A stretch of DNA of 64,000 nucleotides from NCBI GenBank assembly GCA_945890645.1, contig CAMDCV010000001.1:124001-188000 (forward strand). Reading direction: 5' to 3'. Position numbers and translations under genes: made by a program. The notes under the pieces are model-generated. The model did no database searches. It saw nothing but the letters and a program-made list of their open reading frames with translations, and was not told where the DNA came from. Below, in pieces: positions 8,146 to 15,558 of this stretch. The stretch's first letter is position 1. Each line of letters starts with the position of its first letter. This DNA comes from Akkermansia muciniphila (GTDB lineage: Bacteria; Verrucomicrobiota; Verrucomicrobiia; Verrucomicrobiales; Akkermansiaceae).

Positions 8146-8748
8146 ATGCAAACTGCAAATGTGAATCCACCTATTACCATAACCGTTCGTCACGAAGAGC
8201 TCACCCCCTCGCTTCGAGAGTATGCCGAGAAGAAGATTGAAAGTCTTCATCTTGACTACCCGAAGATCATTGAGGCGAAGGTCATTCTCGACGTCCAGAA
8301 AAACCGACACATTGCGGAAATCGTTCTTTTTTGCGCCAATCACATCACCATCGAGGCTCACAGCGAGGACCGCAGCATGTATGCGGCGATGGATGCCACC
8401 ATCGAGAAAATCGCTCGGCGGATGCGCAAGCAAAAGACTCGTTTGATGAAACGGAATCGTCCGCATCGGAATGAATCGATCCGCTACCTCGAAGAGCGTT
8501 ATTTCACGGAAGAGGCCATGGATCACCCCGAAGATTCTGCCCACGATCCCGAGCCGTTTATCATCCATCCCGACAACTACAAGTTGCGCACGATGTATAA
8601 AGAAGATGCGATCATGGAACTGGAATTGGGTGACCGACCATTCGTGCTCTACAAATCGGCACGTCGAGGCTGCCTGACGATCATCTATCGTCGTAAAGAT
8701 GGCGAATTTGCCTCATTGAATTTGGATCAGGAAACACTCGTGAAATAA
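8146..8748 (+). CDS. hpf: ribosome hibernation promoting factor, long form
   Basis: Ribosome-binding protein that stabilises inactive 100S ribosomes in stationary phase. The 200-residue two-domain form has an N-terminal RaiA/YfiA domain (about 9-105; ITVRHEELTPSLREYAEKKI, a basic C-terminal helix KIARRMRKQKTRLMKR) and a C-terminal dimerisation domain (about 140-200; NYKLRTMYKEDAIMELELG, FVLYKSARRGCLTIIYRRKDG). The linker is acidic. The start at ATG 8146 has only a purine-rich AGAAAG upstream. It is monocistronic: a hairpin lies in its leader and a strong terminator follows 23 bp after the stop. Family assignment is firm. Confidence 0.93.
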   Translation: MQTANVNPPITITVRHEELTPSLREYAEKKIESLHLDYPKIIEAKVILDVQKNRHIAEIVLFCANHITIEAHSEDRSMYAAMDATIEKIARRMRKQKTRLMKRNRPHRNESIRYLEERYFTEEAMDHPEDSAHDPEPFIIHPDNYKLRTMYKEDAIMELELGDRPFVLYKSARRGCLTIIYRRKDGEFASLNLDQETLVK

Positions 8749-8771
8749 GAGAAACACGGAGTTATTAACGC

Positions 8772-8807
8772 AAACAAGCTCCCCGGGTGGGGAGCTTGTT
8801 TTGTTTT
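8772..8807 (+). terminator. intrinsic terminator after hpf
   Basis: The arms at 8772-8784 and 8789-8801 are perfect complements (13 bp, core CAAGCTCCCC / GGGGAGCTTG) with loop GGGT, followed by TGTTTT. It lies 23 bp after the hpf stop. The convergent ThuA gene ends at 8826, so the stem may work for both strands, but the T-tract is better on the plus strand. Confidence 0.85.
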
Positions 8808-8825
8808 CCGCTTGATGCGGGTAGA

Positions 8826-9680
8826 TTATTTTGAAGGCTTTTTCGATGCGTAGCCTTCCATAGGCGTGCCATCATCCTTCAGTTTGCCGCAGGACCAGAG
8901 CATGCCACGTGTCAGCAAATCGAGGAAACGGTCATCTGCCACTGTGTCATTGTTATGCCCAAGAGTGGTGCAGAAAATTTTGGTTTTGTTCGGGCCGAAC
9001 TCGTTGGTCCAGACGATAACGGAGTGGTTGACGCCAGGCTTGTCACCAGCGTCCTGTTTGCCTTCTGCGAGCGGCTTGGCGGTTGGCCAGTTTTTGAAAT
9101 TGCCCTCGATTCCGTGAACATTGTTGTAGAGCTCTTCTTTAATCGTGGTCCAGTCCGAGAGGCCTTTGACGATCGGATGATCCTTCGCGGTGTAGGTCAC
9201 TTCGATGGGTTTTTGCGGGCCGTGCGAGCTGGATTGCAGGCCTAGCATGTTAAACCAAGCCGCTTCTGGAGCATCGGGGCTCATCGGTTGGCTAAACTTA
9301 CCACTGCGGAACGAGTGCATGGCACAATGGAGAGCTACGGCAGGAACGCCATTTTTGTGAGCATTGACAACGTTGTTGATGATCGTTGGATCGGTGACAT
9401 TCGCGGCGCATTCGTCGTGAATCACTACGTCGTAGGTTTTGGCCCATTCGGGATCCTTGTAGATGTCGAAGTTCGGTTTCGTGGTTTTATCTTCTGTGTA
9501 AATGACGGTAACCTCGGAATTGACACGGGTTTCAATCCCTTCAGACAGAATGACTTTTTGCGCACCATAGTCGTGGCAGCAACCGCCAATCACCAAGAGA
9601 ACTTTGAGTGGTTTAACTTCCGCTTGGGCAAAGCCTAAGCTAGCCAAGGAACAACTGATAAGGAGCAATTTTCTAATCAT
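8826..9680 (-). CDS. secreted ThuA-like domain protein
   Basis: 284 residues: signal peptide MIRKLLLISCSLASLGFAQA, then a ThuA (PF06283 type) class-I glutamine-amidotransferase-like fold. Visible features are VLLVIGGCCHDYGAQKVIL at the mature N-terminus, YDVVIHDECAAN, the HKNGVPAVALHCAMHSFR strand-loop and a C-terminal WTNEFGPNKTKIFCTTLGHNN. ThuA-like proteins are frequent in PVC bacteria, often near sugar dehydrogenases, and are presumed to act on carbohydrates; no reaction is established. The start at 9680 opens the signal peptide; an upstream in-frame ATG at 9722 would bury it. It converges on hpf. Confidence 0.85.
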   Translation of the reverse strand: MIRKLLLISCSLASLGFAQAEVKPLKVLLVIGGCCHDYGAQKVILSEGIETRVNSEVTVIYTEDKTTKPNFDIYKDPEWAKTYDVVIHDECAANVTDPTIINNVVNAHKNGVPAVALHCAMHSFRSGKFSQPMSPDAPEAAWFNMLGLQSSSHGPQKPIEVTYTAKDHPIVKGLSDWTTIKEELYNNVHGIEGNFKNWPTAKPLAEGKQDAGDKPGVNHSVIVWTNEFGPNKTKIFCTTLGHNNDTVADDRFLDLLTRGMLWSCGKLKDDGTPMEGYASKKPSK

Positions 9681-9796
9681 ATAGGTGTGGTATTTACTAG
9701 GGTAAAGCTGTGATTCTATCAATGCAATTGTGGCAATGGCGCAAAACGAGCGCGCTAAGATTGTGAGTATAAGGAATCGGTAGACGGCATTTTTCT

Positions 9797-10582
9797 TTAT
9801 CGGCCCGAGCCAAAGGCATTGGCCAAGTCCTGTAGCGCGGTGACTTGCACGCGGTCGGCGGCGAGAATGGCTTGCTTTTGTAGGTCGATGAGTTGCGCTA
9901 TGCCGTTTTTCGCCAATTCCAGCATGGCCGTCATTTCTTCTGCGGTAAAAACGGCTTCCTCACCGCTGCCCTGGACTTCGACAAACTTGCCGCTCTCGGT
10001 CATGACGACATTAAAATCGACGGTGGCTGCTTTGTCTTCGGGGTAGTTGAGATCGAGGATAGGCGTATTTCCGTAGACGCCACAAGAGACTGCCGCGACT
10101 AGTTGGCTAATCGGAAAATCCTTGATCTTTCCGGCTGCCATCAATCGATTGCAAGCAATCGCGGCGGCGACGCAGGCACCGGTGATCGATGCCGTTCTTG
10201 TGCCGCCATCGGCTTGCAAAACATCACAATCGAGCCACAGAGTGCGTTGCCCAATTTTTTTCAGATCGACGACTGCACGCAGAGCGCGTCCGATGAGGCG
10301 CTGGATTTCCGAGGAGCGCCCATCGATTTTCCCTTTGCTGATATCGCGCTGCTTGCGTTCCAAAGTCGAGTAGGGGAGCATCGAATACTCGGCAGTGAGC
10401 CAGCCACCTTTGACGCCTTGTTGTTTCATCCAGCGAGGCACATCTTCTTCCACGCTGCATGCACAAATCACGCGGGTATTGCCAAAAGAAACCAGCACGG
10501 AGCCTTGGGCATAGGGTGCGACATTCGGGGTAAAGGAAATTTCGCGGAGTTGCGCGGTGCTGCGGCCATCGGGTCGGGTCAT
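9797..10582 (-). CDS. rph: ribonuclease PH
   Basis: Phosphate-dependent 3-prime exonuclease that trims tRNA precursors. 261 residues. It starts at the classic MTRPDGRSTAQLRE; longer in-frame readings upstream lack family similarity. Motifs: GSVLVSFGNTRVICACSVEEDVPRW, GGWLTAEYSMLPYST with the RKQRDISKGKIDGRSSEIQRLIGRALRAVVD region (in parts), the DCDVLQADGGTRTASITGA core containing phosphate-binding residues, and VVMTESGKFVEVQGSGE. It is divergent from lpxK across 101 bp. The C-terminus is roughly 20 residues longer than the 238-240 of enteric RNase PH. Confidence 0.95.
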   Translation of the reverse strand: MTRPDGRSTAQLREISFTPNVAPYAQGSVLVSFGNTRVICACSVEEDVPRWMKQQGVKGGWLTAEYSMLPYSTLERKQRDISKGKIDGRSSEIQRLIGRALRAVVDLKKIGQRTLWLDCDVLQADGGTRTASITGACVAAAIACNRLMAAGKIKDFPISQLVAAVSCGVYGNTPILDLNYPEDKAATVDFNVVMTESGKFVEVQGSGEEAVFTAEEMTAMLELAKNGIAQLIDLQKQAILAADRVQVTALQDLANAFGSGR

Positions 10583-10683
10583 GGCTGATTCAATACCACA
10601 GGAGATTTTGCGTCCAGACTTTCGTGCGTGGTCGGTGCATTTTCCCCTTTTCAATAGCGACATCGCAAGTCACTGTCACGCCA

Positions 10684-11895
10684 GTGAAGGAAACCATCGA
10701 TGACTTCGAGCGCTGGGCCTCCGATGTGATTTTCGGACGGGCGCGGGGTTTCCGCGCTTTCCTCACGCGTTGTGCCTTGCGAGCTCTTTCAGGGCTATAC
10801 CGAGGCATCATCCAGACGCGGAAATTTCTCTTTTTTCACGATTTCAAAGAGCGTCACCATCTCGGCACGCTGACGATTTCTGTGGGCAATCTCACTGTCG
10901 GTGGCACGGGGAAAACGCCGGTAGTCGAACTGCTGGCACGCACTCTGCGCGACCGCTTGCGCCAGGTGGCGATTCTTTCGCGCGGCTATAAAAGCAAGGC
11001 GCTGAATGACGAACAGAAATGGGATTCCCCTCACGGTCATATTGTGGAGCAGGATAAGTTGCCGAAAATCGTCTCGACGGGGCGAGCCATTTTGTTAGAC
11101 TCGAAATATGCTGGCGATGAGCCATTCATGCTCGCGAACAATCTCGATGGCGTGGCGGTGTTGGTTGATCGCGACCGCGTAAAATCGGCGCGTTTTGCGA
11201 TACAAGAGCTCGGTGCTGATACTTTGATCCTCGATGATGGTATGCAATATCTGCGGCTTTCGCGTGGTCTGGATTTGTGCTTGGTCGATGCCAATACACC
11301 CTTTGGCACGGGGGCGATGCTGCCCGCCGGTACACTGCGCGAACCTCGTAGCAACTTATCGCGAGCCCACTATATCATTCTCACTAAATCCGATGGATCC
11401 GATCACGAACCCTTGATTCGCAAGTTGCGGCGCTACAATCCTACTGCACCGATTATCACCACGACCCACGGTGCACAGTATCTAGAAAATCTATCGACAT
11501 TCGAACGTCGGCCACTGGAGTACTTGCAAGGCAAGCATGTCGCTGCTCTGTCTGGTATCGCTGTGCCAGAAAATTTCGAAAACTCGCTCACCAAGCTGGG
11601 TGCCATCATCGAAGTAAAAAAACGTTTTTCTGATCACCATCGATTTTCCACGCGTGAGATCGAGAAATTTACAACTCGCTGCCTTGAGCGCGATGTGGAA
11701 ATGATCGTCACTACCGAAAAAGATGCGGTGCGTTATCCTCGTGCGACCTTAGCCGATGTGCCGGTGTGGTTTTTGCGCATCGAAGTGGAAATTTTAGCAG
11801 GCCGCGAGCATTGGCAGCACATGATCGATCAGGTGTGTCAATCTGCGGCATACGGCAACCCCGTTCTGCGGCATCGTTTGGCATTTAGTGGCTAA
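10684..11895 (+). CDS. lpxK: tetraacyldisaccharide 4'-kinase
   Basis: Inner-membrane kinase that adds the 4'-phosphate in lipid A synthesis, direct evidence for an LPS-bearing outer membrane. The P-loop is in SVGNLTVGGTGKTPVVELLA (about 72-91), followed by VAILSRGYKSK, GDEPFMLA, VLVDRDRVKSAR, LILDDGMQYLRLSRGLDLCLVD (in parts) and a late VTTEKDAVRYP. The N-terminal helix (about residues 20-50) is the usual membrane anchor. The start is uncertain: GTG 10684 gives 403 residues and the family-like KETIDDFERW beginning, while GTG 10624 is an alternative. rlmN follows after 9 bp. Confidence 0.92.
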   Translation: MKETIDDFERWASDVIFGRARGFRAFLTRCALRALSGLYRGIIQTRKFLFFHDFKERHHLGTLTISVGNLTVGGTGKTPVVELLARTLRDRLRQVAILSRGYKSKALNDEQKWDSPHGHIVEQDKLPKIVSTGRAILLDSKYAGDEPFMLANNLDGVAVLVDRDRVKSARFAIQELGADTLILDDGMQYLRLSRGLDLCLVDANTPFGTGAMLPAGTLREPRSNLSRAHYIILTKSDGSDHEPLIRKLRRYNPTAPIITTTHGAQYLENLSTFERRPLEYLQGKHVAALSGIAVPENFENSLTKLGAIIEVKKRFSDHHRFSTREIEKFTTRCLERDVEMIVTTEKDAVRYPRATLADVPVWFLRIEVEILAGREHWQHMIDQVCQSAAYGNPVLRHRLAFSG

Positions 11896-11904
11896 CAATT
11901 TTTT

Positions 11905-12984
11905 ATGAAACCATCGTTACTTGGACTGACCAAAGAAGAACTCACTGCGCACCTCGCGGAGCACGGTCAGCCGAGCTATCGGTCCGATCAGATTCTTGAT
12001 TGGGTGTGGAAAAAACGTCCACCGTCTATCGATGCAATGAGCAATTTGCCAAAGGCATTGCGCACGCATTTGGAAGAACATTTTTCGCTTTACCCTCTTT
12101 CGCCAGCTCGTGAGTTAGGATCGACCGATACCACGCGCAAGATGTTGTATAAGCTGCATGACGGTCGCTACATTGAAAGCGTCCTCATTCCTGCCAATCC
12201 GGCCTTGTACGGTGGTCGCGCAGATCGATTGACCTTGTGTGTGTCTTCGCAGGTTGGTTGTGCTTATGGCTGCAAGTTTTGCGCATCGGGTTTGGCGGGA
12301 TTTGCGCGAAACCTCACGGCGGCTGAGATTGCTGCGCAGGTGCTGCAAACAGAAATGCTTGCCAAGGATCGCATCGATAATCTGGTCTTCATGGGCATGG
12401 GAGAACCACTGGCCAATAGCAAAAATTTACTGCAAGCGATTGAGCTGATCACCTCACCGTGGGGGCTCAATCTCGGTGCCCGCCATCTAACGATTTCGAC
12501 TTCCGGACTGGTGCCACAGATCCGCGAGTTGGCGCGTCATCCGCGACAAATTCGTTTGGCGATCTCATTGCATGGGGCGACTGATGCCGTGCGCGATCAG
12601 ATCATGCCGGTGAATAAAAAATATCCTACGGCAGAGTTGTTCGAGGCATTACACGACTGGAATGCGAACAAAAAACAGCATCTTACCTTGGAGTATATTC
12701 TCATTCAGGGCGTGAACGACGACCTTGAGCAAGCCCGCATTTTAGCGACACATGCGCGGTCGTTTCAAGCGAAGGTGAATTTAATACCTTACAATACAGT
12801 AGAGGGTCTGCAATGGAAGCGACCAGAAATTTCGCACTGCCAAGCGTTTCGCAATGTGCTCACCAAAGCCGGCGTAACCGCAACATTACGTTTGGAAAAA
12901 GGCCACGATATTGAAGCGGCCTGCGGTCAGTTGCGGTTGGTGAAAGAGACCGAGGACGGCTTGATTGTGAATAGTGAAAAGTGA
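11905..12984 (+). CDS. rlmN: 23S rRNA (adenine-2503-C2)-methyltransferase, radical SAM
   Basis: Radical-SAM enzyme methylating A2503 of 23S rRNA and A37 of some tRNAs. 359 residues. Cys119, Cys123 and Cys126 (VGCAYGCKFCASG) bind the [4Fe-4S] cluster. Downstream are FMGMGEPLAN, HLTISTSGLVP, LAISLHGA, and the C-terminal methyl-carrying cysteine in EAACGQLR (about 342). The N-terminal helical domain (LTKEELTAHLAEHGQPSYR) is intact. The start ATG 11905 follows the lpxK stop by 9 bp, with CTAACAATTTTTT and no Shine-Dalgarno. All key residues are present. Confidence 0.96.
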   Translation: MKPSLLGLTKEELTAHLAEHGQPSYRSDQILDWVWKKRPPSIDAMSNLPKALRTHLEEHFSLYPLSPARELGSTDTTRKMLYKLHDGRYIESVLIPANPALYGGRADRLTLCVSSQVGCAYGCKFCASGLAGFARNLTAAEIAAQVLQTEMLAKDRIDNLVFMGMGEPLANSKNLLQAIELITSPWGLNLGARHLTISTSGLVPQIRELARHPRQIRLAISLHGATDAVRDQIMPVNKKYPTAELFEALHDWNANKKQHLTLEYILIQGVNDDLEQARILATHARSFQAKVNLIPYNTVEGLQWKRPEISHCQAFRNVLTKAGVTATLRLEKGHDIEAACGQLRLVKETEDGLIVNSEK

Positions 12985-12991
12985 AGCGCAT

Positions 12992-13576
12992 TTAAAGCCG
13001 CTGCATGCTTTCCACTAAAGCACCCGCCCCGCTGCCAGTTTTGGCGGAGACGGGGAAAATTTGTGGTTTTGCTTGAGTCCAAAGTGACATTTCATTTTCG
13101 AAAAGCTCGATGTTTTTCTTGGCGGCGTTGGGTTTTACTCGATCGATTTTATTGAAGACGAGAGCGAAGGGGAGTCGCAGTTGGATGAGCCATTGCACGA
13201 ATTCGAGGTCGATGCGTTGCGGCGTCAATGTTCCATCGAGGATCACGTAGGTGCAGGCGAGGCCTTCGCGGGCGCTGATGTATTCGGCGATTACGTCCTG
13301 GAAGAAGTCGCGCTGTTCTTTTCGAACTTTCGCGTAGCCATAGCCCGGAAGGTCCACCATGCGCCATTGGTTATTGATGAGGAAAAAATTGATGAGCTTG
13401 GTATGACCTGGTGTAGCGGATACTTTAGCGAGATCTTTTTTGCCCGTCAGCATGTTGAGAAGGGAGGATTTGCCGACATTGGATCGACCGATGAACGCGC
13501 ACTCGGGTAGTGTGACTTCGGGGCAGTCGGCCAAAGTCGGCGCGCTGGTTTCAAAAATTGCAGATTGAATTCGCAT
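12992..13576 (-). CDS. engB: ribosome biogenesis GTP-binding protein YsxC/EngB
   Basis: Small essential GTPase needed for 50S maturation. 194 residues from ATG 13576 (MRIQSAIFETSAP). G1 GRSNVGKSSLLN, G2/G3 region ATPGHTKLINFF and DLPGYGYAKV, G4 NKIDR, G5-like VSAKTG. An upstream in-frame start at 13645 adds 23 residues not expected for the family. The gene converges on rlmN with 7 bp between stops. Assignment is firm. Confidence 0.95.
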   Translation of the reverse strand: MRIQSAIFETSAPTLADCPEVTLPECAFIGRSNVGKSSLLNMLTGKKDLAKVSATPGHTKLINFFLINNQWRMVDLPGYGYAKVRKEQRDFFQDVIAEYISAREGLACTYVILDGTLTPQRIDLEFVQWLIQLRLPFALVFNKIDRVKPNAAKKNIELFENEMSLWTQAKPQIFPVSAKTGSGAGALVESMQRL

Positions 13577-13701
13577 GAAAAAGAGTCTCCACCGCAGTGG
13601 TCGGGCGAAGCATCGGGTGAGGATGTGCGTTTTGTCAACCCGCATCCGCTCCCCCGCAACTTCGCGCTTGATTTCTTGGGTGGGGTAGACATAGTCGACT
13701 C

Positions 13702-14256
13702 ATGAAACAGTGTGTGCTGGCAATTTTGAGTGCTTTATGCCTTTCCGTTCAAGCTCAGGTGATGGGAGATATCGATCCCACCAAAGCAATGGACACCCAG
13801 TATGTGCGGGTGATGCGCAATCAAGATGGCTCTACCGCGATTTTCCGTCGCACGCCCAGCAATGAAGTTCTTGAAAAGCGCACCTTCAATGCGAGTTCCG
13901 TGCTGACGATGCTGACAGTCTATCGCATGGATCGCAGTGGAAATCCGTTAGGGTGCAAAATTTATGATGGCCTCAAGCAGGAGTTATTCAAGGCTCGCTA
14001 TGGTTACGACAAAGACACGGGTCGTTTGGTAGAGGAGCAAATGTTTGATGCGCGGGTAAAGCGGCTCGACCCGACAGGTAAGTATGAAATGCCGGTGCGT
14101 CGCTTCCTTTACACCTACGATGCGAATGGCAAGCAGAACAAACCAATCTCGATCGTGCTTCGACCTGGCAAAACGGCTGAGGAAATGTATGCGCGGCCAT
14201 CGGCACTGGAGAGCAATCCGTTTGATGTGCCGGCCAAAGATGCTGCGCCGAAATGA
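13702..14256 (+). CDS. exported protein of unknown function
   Basis: 184 residues with a signal peptide (MKQCVLAILSALCLSVQAQ). I do not recognise a family. The mature part is rich in short beta-like segments (QYVRVMRNQDGSTAIFRR, RSGNPLGCKIYDGLKQELF, ARYGYDKDTGRLVEEQMFD), reminiscent of YD-like structural repeats, and ends in a Pro/Ala/Lys tail. It overlaps the next gene by 4 bp (ATGA at 14253-14256), so the two are translationally coupled and may act together in the envelope. Confidence 0.7.
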   Translation: MKQCVLAILSALCLSVQAQVMGDIDPTKAMDTQYVRVMRNQDGSTAIFRRTPSNEVLEKRTFNASSVLTMLTVYRMDRSGNPLGCKIYDGLKQELFKARYGYDKDTGRLVEEQMFDARVKRLDPTGKYEMPVRRFLYTYDANGKQNKPISIVLRPGKTAEEMYARPSALESNPFDVPAKDAAPK

Positions 14257-15557
14257 GGAAGATTCCATCCGGTCAACTGTTGCCAATTTTGTTAGGCGCG
14301 GCACTCGCTGCAGCGGGATGGATGCAGGGCTTGCAGTGGAAGCAGGGTGTTAATTCTGGGGAATCAGTGGATTCTATGGAGGTGGTGGCTTTGCAGCAAC
14401 AGGTCGATCAACTCACCAAGGAAAATGAAATGCTGCGCTCACTCGCGCAAGGAGGAGGGGAATTTTCTGTGCCGCCGGAATTGGTAGCACGAGTGGAAAA
14501 GCAGATCGGGTTGAGCTATGTATCCACTCCAGTCATTCATCGGCTCGCTGGCGAAGAGCTACGAGATCGAGTGGTGGCTTCACTGGAGGCTCGCTATGGC
14601 GAGGGTGGCTTGGATGACCGAGAAAAGGCCTATCAACTCATCGGTTGGTTGGGCACGGAGGACAATTTAGTTGGTCAACTCTCGGCGTTGCGCGCTGTGG
14701 GAGCGCGGGCCTGGTTTGACGAAGTCAGTGGCGAGGGCTGGGTGACTGATCGCTTTGAAATCCAAAACGTGCCCGATCAGGCATCGCTGTTGCGTGTGCT
14801 CGCTCGTATTTTGTTAGAGCAACATTACCCGCTGGACAAAGGGACTATGCGCGACGATATGGTGCGTGCACGGGATGCGCTACACACTGGTGTGGCATCG
14901 GGTGTGGAGGCGAAATTTTTTCAGGATAATGCCCGTTCGATCGGCTTCATGTCGCTGAAGGAAGACAACGAAGCTGGGCAGTTGCTCTTAAGTTTGCCGC
15001 CATTCATTCAGGGCTTGTCGTCGTTTTTGAGTGTCGAAGGAAAAACCTATGCCGATCAATTGTTGGTGAAAAGTCGTGATGCCTTGATGGAAAAATTGCG
15101 ACAACCGCCGCAAAAAACGAGTGAGGTGATGTTTCTATTTGATCGGGAAATTCCTAGCCGGACTGCAGTGCTTCCGCAGACGCCTGGAGAGGTCGTGCTC
15201 GAAGAAAGTGGCGGTGCTCTGGGGTTGCGGCTCTGGCTGGATGGGCTGGGTGATGTGCAGGCGTCGCGCGACCTCACGGAAAAATGGGTGGATGATCAGT
15301 GGCGATTATTTGCCACTGATGATCGGAGTCATCATGTGGTATGGAGCATCGAGTTTACCGATAAAGCATCAGCCGACACAGCCGCGGCAGCCTTTTGTGG
15401 AATGGCAGGTGCGATTGCTGACTTGCCAGATGACGTGCCTTTGGGGCAAATCGTAAAAACGCCTGAAGGTCATTCGCTGCGTATCGAGCGGGTGGGGGAA
15501 ACAGGATTGCGCTGGACACGAGTCAGCGATGCAGCTGTCTTGGATCTGATCCGATGA
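14253..15557 (+). CDS. membrane-anchored coiled-coil protein of unknown function
   Basis: 434 residues. An N-terminal hydrophobic anchor (LLPILLGAALAAAGWMQGL), then a short coiled coil (about 40-65, VALQQQVDQLTKENEMLRSL) and a long soluble region. One part resembles a peptidase-accessory helical domain (LRDRVVASLEARYGEGGLDDREKAYQLIGWLG), followed by EQHYPLDKGTMRDDMVRARDALHTG. No catalytic motif is visible. It is coupled by a 4-bp overlap to the exported protein upstream and converges on ftsK. The product probably faces the periplasm; no function is assigned. Confidence 0.7.
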   Translation: MRKIPSGQLLPILLGAALAAAGWMQGLQWKQGVNSGESVDSMEVVALQQQVDQLTKENEMLRSLAQGGGEFSVPPELVARVEKQIGLSYVSTPVIHRLAGEELRDRVVASLEARYGEGGLDDREKAYQLIGWLGTEDNLVGQLSALRAVGARAWFDEVSGEGWVTDRFEIQNVPDQASLLRVLARILLEQHYPLDKGTMRDDMVRARDALHTGVASGVEAKFFQDNARSIGFMSLKEDNEAGQLLLSLPPFIQGLSSFLSVEGKTYADQLLVKSRDALMEKLRQPPQKTSEVMFLFDREIPSRTAVLPQTPGEVVLEESGGALGLRLWLDGLGDVQASRDLTEKWVDDQWRLFATDDRSHHVVWSIEFTDKASADTAAAAFCGMAGAIADLPDDVPLGQIVKTPEGHSLRIERVGETGLRWTRVSDAAVLDLIR

Positions 15558-15558
15558 G

